Source of the DNA: CAZTPH01 sp031552655
GTDB lineage: Bacteria > Pseudomonadota > Gammaproteobacteria > UBA9339
Assembly (NCBI GenBank): GCA_031552655.1
Contig: JAVBML010000044.1
Span: 1-14,976, forward strand
Direction: 5' to 3'
Length of the DNA: 14,976 bases
A program made the position numbers and the translations under genes. Positions within the stretch are counted from its first letter, which is position 1. Each line of letters opens with the position of its first letter. Below the pieces are notes generated by a model. That model did no database searches and was not told the DNA's origin. It saw only the letters and a program-made list of their open reading frames with translations. Below, piece by piece: positions 7,704 through 14,754 of the stretch.

Positions 7704-10472
7704 ATGGTGATGAAAATTTTACACAAACTTATTGGTACCCGTAATGAGCGGGTCTTAAAAAAACTTACAAAAAACGTGGCAATGATTAATGATCTAGAAC
7801 CCGCCATGCAAAAATTAACCGATGAAGAGTTGGGAGCAAAAACCCTAGAATTTAAGCAGCGTCTAGCCCAGGGAGCAACGCTTAATATGATTCTACCGGA
7901 AGCCTTTGCCGCCGTACGAGAAGCCAGTGTACGCACTCTAGGGCTCAGACACTTTGATGTTCAACTCATAGGCGGCATGGTATTGCACGAAGGAAAGATA
8001 GCGGAGATGCGTACCGGTGAAGGAAAAACCCTAGTGGCCACCTTGGCTGCATATTTAAATGCCCTTTCGGGAAAAGCTGTGCACATAGTCACGGTTAATG
8101 ATTATCTAGCCCAGCGAGATACCGCATGGATGGGTCCCATATATAATTTCCTAGGATTAAGTGTTGGTACCATTATTTCCGGTCAAAATAACGTCACAAA
8201 AAAAGAAGCCTATGCTAAAGATATCGTCTATGGCACAAATAATGAATTTGGTTTCGATTACCTTCGCGACAACATGGTCTTCAATCTGCTGGACAAAGCA
8301 CAGCGAGGACTCTACTTCGCCATCATTGATGAAGTTGACTCCATTCTCATCGATGAAGCACGTACTCCTCTAATTATCTCCGGGGCTTCGGAGCATAATT
8401 CCACCCTCTACGAACAAGTTAACAAATTAATTCCCCTGTTAAAAAGACAGCACAAAATCGATAAACCGGACGAACCCGTTAAGCCAGAAGAGATGGGTGA
8501 TTATACTCTGGATGAAAAGAGTCGCCAGGCCTATCTAACGGAAATGGGGCATCAAAAAATAGAGACTCTTTGTGCAAAAGCTGGTTTGGTATTAAATGGC
8601 GAAAGTCTCTACGATGCCAAAAATATTAAACTCATGCACCACATTAGCGCTGCCCTACGAGCACATACTTTGTTTCACCGCGATGTAGACTACATAGTCA
8701 AAAATGGCGAAGTAATTATTGTTGATGAACACACTGGTCGTACCATGGAAGGACGTCGTTGGTCCGACGGTTTACACCAGGCCGTGGAAGCCAAAGAATT
8801 GGTAAAAATTCGCAATGAAAATCAAACTCTCGCCTCCATCACATTTCAAAATTATTTTAGATTATACGATAAAATAGCGGGCATGACAGGCACGGCCGAT
8901 ACTGAAGCCTATGAATTTCAACAAATTTATGGCTTAGAAGTAATCGTAATTCCTACCCACAAACCAATGATACGCCAAGATTTACCTGATCAAATCTACC
9001 TAACTACCAAAGAAAAATTTAATGCCATACTAAAAGATATTAAGGAACGCAGTGCCAAAGGACAACCGATACTGGTAGGCACAGCCTCCATCGAAACATC
9101 GGAAAGACTTTCCCAACTACTAAATAGCGCCGGCATTAGTCACCAAGTGCTCAATGCTAAGCAACATGAAAGGGAGGCTAAAATTATATCCCAGGCAGGA
9201 AAGCTTGGTACAGTTACCATTGCCACCAACATGGCAGGTCGCGGCACAGATATTGTGCTTGGAGGTAACCTCAATGCAGAAATTGCGGAAAATGAAAATC
9301 AAGAGCAACAAGAACAGAATATAAACACCCTGGCAGATATTAGGCAACAATGGCAGGAACAACATCAAAAGGTGTTGGCTGCCGGAGGGCTCCATGTCAT
9401 AGGTTCCGAGCGCCATGAATCTAGGCGCATTGATAATCAGCTTCGCGGCCGCTCTGGTAGACAGGGAGACCCAGGCTCATCAAGATTTTATCTTTCCTTG
9501 GAAGATAATTTGCTACGTATCTTTGCCGCCGATCGCCTAACCTTTCTGATGAAAAAACTTGGTATGAAAGAAAATGAGGTAATTGAACACTCCTTGGTCA
9601 CCAAAGCCATAGCCAATGCTCAACGCAAAGTAGAGGGACATAACTTTGACATACGAAAACACCTCCTAGAGTTTGATAACGTGGCCAATGAACAGCGCAA
9701 AGTTATCTACGGTCAGCGCGACGATTTAATGTCCACTGCGGACATTTCCGAAGAAATCGAAGAGATGCGCCGAGAAGCAATCATGGCCACTATCGACAAC
9801 TCTATTCCACCTCACAGCCTCGAAGAACAATGGAATATCGCAGCATTGGAAAGGGAGCTACAGCAAGATTTTGGCGTTACATTGCCAATCAAACAATGGC
9901 TAGTAGAAAATGAGGAGCTCCACGAAGAAAATTTACGGGACAAAATTTTCACAGAATTAACGGACAGTTACCACTCCAAAGAAGCGAAAATTGATGCTAA
10001 AATAATGCGCGACATTGAACGTTCCATTATGCTACAAATACTAGATAACCATTGGAAAGATCACCTCGCTGCCATGGATCAATTGCGCGATGGCATACAT
10101 TTGCGCGGCTATGCCCAGCAAAATCCTAAGCAAGAATATAAAAAAGAGGCTTTCCATCTATTCACTCACATGTTAGACAGAATCAAAATCGAAGTGATTA
10201 AAACTCTCTATGCCATACAAATACGTAATTCCAACGATGCAAAGGAAATAGAAGAGGAGCGCAGACGTACCGCCGAACTAGAACATATGCATATGAATTT
10301 TATCCACGCACCCAGCGGTGCCATCAATGATACCAATGTGGCAACGGCAGAACCCGAAGAAAAGACTACCAACATGCCCTACACGAGAGATTTACCAAAA
10401 GTAGGGAGAAATGACCCTTGTCCCTGTGGTTCCGGAAAAAAATTTAAACAGTGCCATGGAAAAATAAGCTAA
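7704..10472 (+). CDS. secA: Preprotein translocase ATPase SecA
   Basis: SecA binds SecYEG at the inner membrane and uses ATP to push unfolded preproteins across it. The 922-residue protein is full length (E. coli 901). Walker A TGEGKT lies at 104-109 and Walker B IDEVDSILIDEARTP around 208-222, followed by the preprotein-binding insertion (about 225-370). The second nucleotide fold includes TNMAGRGTDIVLGGN and the arginine-finger region QLRGRSGRQGDPGS. The helical scaffold and wing run from about 600. The end, GRNDPCPCGSGKKFKQCHG, holds the zinc ligands Cys906, Cys908, Cys917 and His918 that contact SecB and lipid. ATG at 7704 is preferred over 7710 because AAGGG lies seven bases before it. 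No secM leader precedes it; the divergent neighbour is dciA, so SecM-type arrest control is absent here. Confidence 0.98.
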   Translation: MVMKILHKLIGTRNERVLKKLTKNVAMINDLEPAMQKLTDEELGAKTLEFKQRLAQGATLNMILPEAFAAVREASVRTLGLRHFDVQLIGGMVLHEGKIAEMRTGEGKTLVATLAAYLNALSGKAVHIVTVNDYLAQRDTAWMGPIYNFLGLSVGTIISGQNNVTKKEAYAKDIVYGTNNEFGFDYLRDNMVFNLLDKAQRGLYFAIIDEVDSILIDEARTPLIISGASEHNSTLYEQVNKLIPLLKRQHKIDKPDEPVKPEEMGDYTLDEKSRQAYLTEMGHQKIETLCAKAGLVLNGESLYDAKNIKLMHHISAALRAHTLFHRDVDYIVKNGEVIIVDEHTGRTMEGRRWSDGLHQAVEAKELVKIRNENQTLASITFQNYFRLYDKIAGMTGTADTEAYEFQQIYGLEVIVIPTHKPMIRQDLPDQIYLTTKEKFNAILKDIKERSAKGQPILVGTASIETSERLSQLLNSAGISHQVLNAKQHEREAKIISQAGKLGTVTIATNMAGRGTDIVLGGNLNAEIAENENQEQQEQNINTLADIRQQWQEQHQKVLAAGGLHVIGSERHESRRIDNQLRGRSGRQGDPGSSRFYLSLEDNLLRIFAADRLTFLMKKLGMKENEVIEHSLVTKAIANAQRKVEGHNFDIRKHLLEFDNVANEQRKVIYGQRDDLMSTADISEEIEEMRREAIMATIDNSIPPHSLEEQWNIAALERELQQDFGVTLPIKQWLVENEELHEENLRDKIFTELTDSYHSKEAKIDAKIMRDIERSIMLQILDNHWKDHLAAMDQLRDGIHLRGYAQQNPKQEYKKEAFHLFTHMLDRIKIEVIKTLYAIQIRNSNDAKEIEEERRRTAELEHMHMNFIHAPSGAINDTNVATAEPEEKTTNMPYTRDLPKVGRNDPCPCGSGKKFKQCHGKIS

Positions 10473-10571
10473 TTAATTTAAAATTAAATGCCATTGCAAT
10501 TCATGAACTACGATCACCGTGAACTATCCAATTTACTAAAAATACTTTTAAAATCATAGAAATAATTTTAC

Positions 10572-10609
10572 TACCCATGTATAATGGAAAACAAATTTGA
10601 CGATGGGTA
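10572..10609 (+). promoter_or_regulatory. deoC promoter -10 flanked by an inverted repeat
   Basis: TATAAT at 10580-10585 is a consensus -10 box, 31 bp before the deoC ATG, with no good -35 box. It lies inside an inverted repeat TACCCAT (10572-10578) / ATGGGTA (10603-10609). Such an arrangement could be an operator over the transcription start or an mRNA hairpin near the ribosome site; the deoC start has no obvious Shine-Dalgarno sequence. Confidence 0.4.
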
Positions 10610-10616
10610 ATCTACC

Positions 10617-11357
10617 ATGGCAAAAGATCAAAATAGTAACCTGGGATTCGAAAATCTCATTGATAGTAGTGAGATCAAAGAACTTAGTAACCATGAATTA
10701 GCTAGAATAATTGACCACACATTGCTTAAACCCGAAGCTAGCAGCAGTGACATCACTAGAATTTGCAATGAAGCTAAGGAGCATCATTTCGCCAGTGTAT
10801 GTGTCAATGTAAGTAATATTAAACTCGCTGCTAAATTACTTGCGGACAGCAAAGTAAAACCGATTGCTGTAATAGGTTTTCCCCTGGGAGCCACCACCAC
10901 AAATACCAAAGTCTTTGAAACAAAGGAAGCTATTAGTGCCGGGGCCCAGGAAATAGATATGGTAATTAACCTAGGTGCTCTAAAATCCAAAAACTACAAA
11001 TTAGTCCATGGAGATATTTGCGCAGTAGTGGAAGCTGCACAACCATATGACGTTAAAGTAATTCTAGAAACATCGTTGCTAAATCATAGCGAAAAAATCG
11101 CTGCCTGCGTCCTAGCAAAAGCCGCTGGAGCAACCTTTGTTAAAACATCCACGGGCTTTCAAAGTGGTGGAGCCACCGTGGAAGATCTAGAATTAATGCG
11201 CAGCATAATCGGCCCAGATATGCACATAAAAGCTTCCGGTGGCATTCGCACGAAAAATGATGCCACTAAGATGGTTGCCGCCGGCGCTGATCGCATTGGT
11301 GCTTCGGCGAGTGTAGCCATGGTAAGCGACCAGGAAACTACCGCCGATAATTATTAA
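10617..11357 (+). CDS. deoC: Deoxyribose-phosphate aldolase DeoC
   Basis: DeoC cleaves 2-deoxyribose-5-phosphate into glyceraldehyde-3-phosphate and acetaldehyde, the last step of deoxynucleoside breakdown. The TIM-barrel signature residues are in place: Asp114 in QEIDMVINLGAL, the Schiff-base Lys176 in FVKTSTGF, and the proton-relay Lys205 in IKASGGIRT. The phosphate-binding end is GADRIGASASVAMV. The core (from LARIIDHTLLKPE, residue 28) resembles the shorter Bacillus-type enzymes, with an extra leader of about 25 residues that contains no other ATG. At 246 residues it is of ordinary length. No deoA, deoB or deoD gene is nearby. pta starts 26 bp downstream on the same strand, so the two are probably cotranscribed, and their reactions are only one step apart. 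Confidence 0.95.
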   Translation: MAKDQNSNLGFENLIDSSEIKELSNHELARIIDHTLLKPEASSSDITRICNEAKEHHFASVCVNVSNIKLAAKLLADSKVKPIAVIGFPLGATTTNTKVFETKEAISAGAQEIDMVINLGALKSKNYKLVHGDICAVVEAAQPYDVKVILETSLLNHSEKIAACVLAKAAGATFVKTSTGFQSGGATVEDLELMRSIIGPDMHIKASGGIRTKNDATKMVAAGADRIGASASVAMVSDQETTADNY

Positions 11358-11383
11358 TAATCATATTCAGAAAATATAACGCC

Positions 11384-12955
11384 ATGAAAATTATCATGTT
11401 AGTACCAGCAAATGTCTCCACGGAATTCAGCTATATCGCCCATGGTTTATTAGATTTAGCGGCGAAGAATAATATTTCCGCAGCACCATTGCCACCTCTG
11501 GATTCCCCATGGCTAGAAGACAAATTAGCAAATAAACAACGCGATGAACTGTTAGCTAGTATATTTGAACAAAGTGAAATTCATGGTGCCCAGAAAGATT
11601 TACTAGTGGTACAAGGGTTATCACTTAGGGAACCCTATGCCATGGAATTAAATCGTCTCATTGCTGAATCTTTGGATGCTGCGGTAATTTTTACTGTAAC
11701 ACCGCAACCTTTCCTAGAAAAATCCCTAAGACAACTATCCTTAGTCGCTTCATCCTACAAACCTCATAGAGTAATGGGCATTATAGCCAATGAATGTGAT
11801 GCTACTAGCACTAGTTCCATCGAAAAATATTGCGCCTCACAGCAACTGCCGTTGCTGGCAATCATTCCTCCCGGTAAATTGCAAAATAATCCAGAGCAAT
11901 TGGCAACGTTTCTAGCCATATCCATGGACCTTACTCACCTTTTGCAAACACCGAGCGCGCTAATTGAACGCAGCTGTACACCAGCAATGTTCCAATATCA
12001 ACTATTCTCCAGAGCTCGAGCTCTGGGGAAAAAAATCATTTTACCCGAAGGAGATGAACCTCGTACCCTAGCAGCCGCCAATATTTGCATGGATCTGAGC
12101 ATCGCACAGCCCATTTTGCTCGGAGAAAAATCAGCAATTTATGACACCTGTAAAAAACATAGCATCAAACTAAATGATAGCATTGAAATTATTGAACCAT
12201 CGCATTGCAGGGAAAGATATATCGATATTTTATGTAATATACGTCACAGCAAAGGACTAACAAAGGAAACTGCTGAGCAGCAATTACACAGCAACACAGT
12301 CCTAGGAACCGTAATGTTATATTCCGGTGAAGTAGATGGGCTCGTCTCCGGGGCCATACACACTACGGCAGACACCATACGACCAGCGCTGCAAATGCTT
12401 AAACCTCGGAGCGAAGCAAAACTGGTTTCCTCAATTTTTTTTATGTGTCTTCCACAGCAAGTATTAATTTACGGGGACTGCGCCATTAATCCAAATCCAA
12501 CCGCTGAAGAATTAGCAATCATAGCAACACAGTGCATTAAGTCTGCCAATATTTTTGGCATCGCGCCCCATGCTGCCATGTTAAGTTACAGCACTAAAGA
12601 TTCCGCCATGGGTCCCGAAATCGACAAAATTAAATCTGCCATTGCCATGGTGAAAAAAAATCAACCTAATTTAATTATTGATGGTCCATTGCAATATGAT
12701 GCAGCCATTGACGCTACCGTAGCTGCACTTAAAGCTCCCCAAAGTGAAGTCGCTGGCAAAGCTACCGTTTTTATCTTTCCGAATCTCGATGCCGGAAATA
12801 TAGCCTATAAAACTGCTCAAAGAAGTAGCAACACCATAGCCGTTGGACCCATCCTACAGGGATTAGCTAAACCCGTAAATGACCTATCCCGTGGATGTTG
12901 CACTAAAGACATTGTATACGCCATTGCCATCACAGCGGTACAAACCATTGGATAG
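11384..12955 (+). CDS. pta: Phosphate acetyltransferase Pta, compact form lacking the DRTGG domain
   Basis: Pta interconverts acetyl-CoA plus phosphate with acetyl-phosphate plus CoA. The catalytic domain (about 198-523) is clear: KKIILPEGDEPRTLAAA, GLVSGAIHTTADTIRP, YGDCAINPNPTAEELA, LSYSTKDSAMGPEIDK, IDGPLQYDAAID, VFIFPNLDAGNIAYK and LAKPVNDLSRG follow E. coli Pta closely. Residues 1-190 match the E. coli N-terminal BioD-like domain in outline (MLVPANVSTE, DLLVVQGLSLREPYAMELNRLIAESLDA). The nucleotide-loop glycines are gone, however, and the domain is shortened. The DRTGG domain that normally lies between the two parts is missing, giving 523 residues against 714. The junction reads smoothly, so this looks like an old in-frame loss, not a frameshift. 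No ackA gene is in the window. The ribosome site is weak, consistent with coupling to deoC 26 bp upstream. Confidence 0.95.
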   Translation: MKIIMLVPANVSTEFSYIAHGLLDLAAKNNISAAPLPPLDSPWLEDKLANKQRDELLASIFEQSEIHGAQKDLLVVQGLSLREPYAMELNRLIAESLDAAVIFTVTPQPFLEKSLRQLSLVASSYKPHRVMGIIANECDATSTSSIEKYCASQQLPLLAIIPPGKLQNNPEQLATFLAISMDLTHLLQTPSALIERSCTPAMFQYQLFSRARALGKKIILPEGDEPRTLAAANICMDLSIAQPILLGEKSAIYDTCKKHSIKLNDSIEIIEPSHCRERYIDILCNIRHSKGLTKETAEQQLHSNTVLGTVMLYSGEVDGLVSGAIHTTADTIRPALQMLKPRSEAKLVSSIFFMCLPQQVLIYGDCAINPNPTAEELAIIATQCIKSANIFGIAPHAAMLSYSTKDSAMGPEIDKIKSAIAMVKKNQPNLIIDGPLQYDAAIDATVAALKAPQSEVAGKATVFIFPNLDAGNIAYKTAQRSSNTIAVGPILQGLAKPVNDLSRGCCTKDIVYAIAITAVQTIG

Positions 12956-13016
12956 AATATAATTCAATACTATGTTACAATTATTGAGATTTTAATTAAT
13001 AAAAACAGGAGGAATC

Positions 13017-13175
13017 ATTGCCAAAGTGAAATCGCAATCACATGGCAACAACTTAGTTATTATAAATTACTATGATCAATCATTAAAAAATGACCATGTT
13101 TTGCTTAGAACATTGTATATAACATCAATCTACGGGATGTTTGTTACATTTTTTAAAGCAAGACATAGGTATTAA
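13017..13175 (+). CDS. Possible ATT-started 52-codon mini-ORF behind a perfect AGGAGG
   Basis: AGGAGG (13007-13012) is the best ribosome site in the window. Four bases later begins ATT GCC AAA GTG, which stays open for 52 codons to TAA at 13173-13175. ATT is a very rare start, classically that of infC (initiation factor 3). The only conventional starts in this frame are GTG at 13026, too far from the AGGAGG, and ATG at 13137. The overlapping TTG at 13018 stops after three codons. The predicted peptide opens AKVKSQSHGNNLVII and ends FFKARHRY, is basic, and matches nothing I know. The alternative is the broken 5' end of a lost gene. Confidence 0.22.
   Translation: MAKVKSQSHGNNLVIINYYDQSLKNDHVLLRTLYITSIYGMFVTFFKARHRY
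13018..13048 (+). other. Stem-loop just after the AGGAGG
   Basis: TTGCCA (13018-13023) pairs with TGGCAA (13043-13048), and inside it GTGA (13026-13029) pairs with TCAC (13038-13041), leaving an 8-nt loop. This two-part stem begins at the putative start codon, where an mRNA structure could govern initiation. Function is inferred only from position. Confidence 0.35.
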
Positions 13176-13354
13176 GATATGCATGATATTACAAAACATT
13201 TATGAAAGCTCATAGACATAGACACAGTATATAGAGATACAAGCCAAGCATCCATTTAGCTAGTATGCATCATAGGCAAAACGCTGGGAAGGATGGGAAG
13301 AGTAATATTGCAGCGATATTTTAAGTGTAGACGAGTGTAGAATAGAGTACAGGT

Positions 13355-14689
13355 ATGTCCAAAGAGAAATGTATACTGATAGAAGAGCTAGCTTGGAAGG
13401 ATGCTAGAAATGATGTGCTTAATTCCTCTAGGGAACTTACAACAATTATCGATGACCTCTCCCCTGGTAAAGATTTCCCTCTCTTCAAAGTAAAATATCC
13501 CTTTGGTGCTGTGATAGCGGCCAATTCACATTTTTGCTTCCCCACGGAACCTTCTTTACATCACACCGTAGCCAGCAATGCAATAAAAAGTAAATTATCC
13601 TATGGCACCATGCCTCTAGGTATCATAACAAAAAACACCGTGGAGTTTTTTTTCGACACTAGTAGAAAAATTTTCTCCCTGGCAACAGCTGGTCACGGTT
13701 TAAAAATAGGAGTCTGCGAATATCTAGGTTGGCGTAATCAATGTTCCATTGTTGCCGGCGGACGCTCCCTCTACATGCTTCCTAAAATCAGCGAAACCCT
13801 AGCTCATAAACAGCTACGTAAAAAATATAACGTTATAGAATTTCCTCCCAAATCTCTCTACGATCACTGGAAAGTATTCACCCAAATAACACGCAGCCAA
13901 GAATTTAATTCTGAATGGTTCTGTGAAATTATTTTTTTATCCACGGAATGGGTAGCAAAAATGAAAAAAGATCCCGCTTGGTCTAAATTGGATATGTATG
14001 TACATAAGCAAGGGTGGCGGCATTCTCTCTATGCGAGAAAAAAAGTATCCCTGGATATCGTCTGGGAACACTTTGTTCGCTCCCTAAGTAACAGGGATCA
14101 CAAAGTTGACCCCCATGTGATTGATACTTTAAAGCACATCATATATATAATTACGGGCACCATTCCTGCAAGCGCACCAACCAATGGAGAGAATACCATG
14201 GGACCTCTTCAAGAATTGCAGCTGATCTATGAAGATCCCAAAGGCTATGGCCTTGACGAATACCTAGCTACTATAATGCAGCCCCAGTATTTTAGTCTGA
14301 AAAAGCCATCTCCGGTTTACTATTCTCTACAATTACCCAATATATTTGAATCCTTACCCAGAACAAAAAAAATAACCAGTGTAATTGATAATGTTAGAGA
14401 TTTGGGAGAACTGCTAGATCGTTTTTTAAACAAAAAATGGGAAGAAGCTCCCTGGATGAATATAATTACAAATAATATTACCCTGGGTAGCATGTTAGCT
14501 AACGTTCAACTGGATTATTTTCACGGCGATATGTTTGCCTATGGCAATCTCATAAAATCCAGTGCAAAAATGCCAGAATATGATTCACGGTTATTTTACA
14601 GTCCCTTAAAAAATAGAAAACGTACCTTTGCTAGTAGTAGTACCTTTCTCAGAGGTTGCGTAATGATTACCGCAAAACCTCTGCCCTAA
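13355..14689 (+). CDS. Uncharacterised 444-residue protein
   Basis: I do not recognise this protein. It is a long intact frame with codon use like its neighbours, so it is very likely real. The ATG at 13355 is the first possible start, since TAG at 13343-13345 closes the frame upstream; the ribosome site is poor. There is no signal peptide and no convincing membrane segment, pointing to a soluble protein. The sequence is rich in aromatic and basic residues, with conspicuous stretches such as PFGAVIAANSHFCFPTEPS (50-68), GHGLKIGVCEYLGWRNQ and LDYFHGDMFAYGNLI near the end. The middle (about 165-270) looks helical and tryptophan-rich. No nucleotide loop, protease or nuclease motif stands out. 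A lineage-specific cytoplasmic or secreted effector-type protein is possible, but that is a guess. Confidence 0.8.
   Translation: MSKEKCILIEELAWKDARNDVLNSSRELTTIIDDLSPGKDFPLFKVKYPFGAVIAANSHFCFPTEPSLHHTVASNAIKSKLSYGTMPLGIITKNTVEFFFDTSRKIFSLATAGHGLKIGVCEYLGWRNQCSIVAGGRSLYMLPKISETLAHKQLRKKYNVIEFPPKSLYDHWKVFTQITRSQEFNSEWFCEIIFLSTEWVAKMKKDPAWSKLDMYVHKQGWRHSLYARKKVSLDIVWEHFVRSLSNRDHKVDPHVIDTLKHIIYIITGTIPASAPTNGENTMGPLQELQLIYEDPKGYGLDEYLATIMQPQYFSLKKPSPVYYSLQLPNIFESLPRTKKITSVIDNVRDLGELLDRFLNKKWEEAPWMNIITNNITLGSMLANVQLDYFHGDMFAYGNLIKSSAKMPEYDSRLFYSPLKNRKRTFASSSTFLRGCVMITAKPLP
14651..14682 (+). repeat. Inverted repeat at the 3' end of the uncharacterised gene
   Basis: AGAGGTT (14651-14657) pairs with AACCTCT (14676-14682), extended by GCG/CGC across a two-base bulge. 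It lies within the last codons of the gene. No T-run follows, so a terminator role is doubtful. Confidence 0.3.
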
Positions 14690-14698
14690 AAAGGTTAT

Positions 14699-14754
14699 CG
14701 TTAGTCTCAATCTGCATCATCTCTTCCCTGGGATAAATGTCAGTAAAACTAACG
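14699..14754 (-). repeat. Inverted repeat beside the putative tnpB relic
   Basis: CGTTAGT (14699-14705) and ACTAACG (14748-14754) are perfect inverted copies 42 bp apart. On the reverse strand the outer arm is followed by ATAACCTTTTT. It could be a terminal structure of the decayed element or a weak terminator. Confidence 0.3.

Larger units (their letters stand above)
12956..13354. other. 399-bp spacer between pta and the next gene
   Basis: This AT-rich gap holds a perfect AGGAGG at 13007-13012 followed by a stem-loop and a possible mini-ORF (listed separately). The rest, 13176-13354, has stops in all forward frames and no clear promoter or terminator. It may be decayed coding sequence. Confidence 0.5.

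Noticed and set aside
10473..10616. Intrinsic terminator after secA
   Set aside because: Only AT-rich partial palindromes are present; no GC stem with a T-run was found.
13017..13175. Mini-ORF as a second infC copy
   Set aside because: Beyond a possible ATT start and strong ribosome site, the predicted peptide shows no IF3 sequence.
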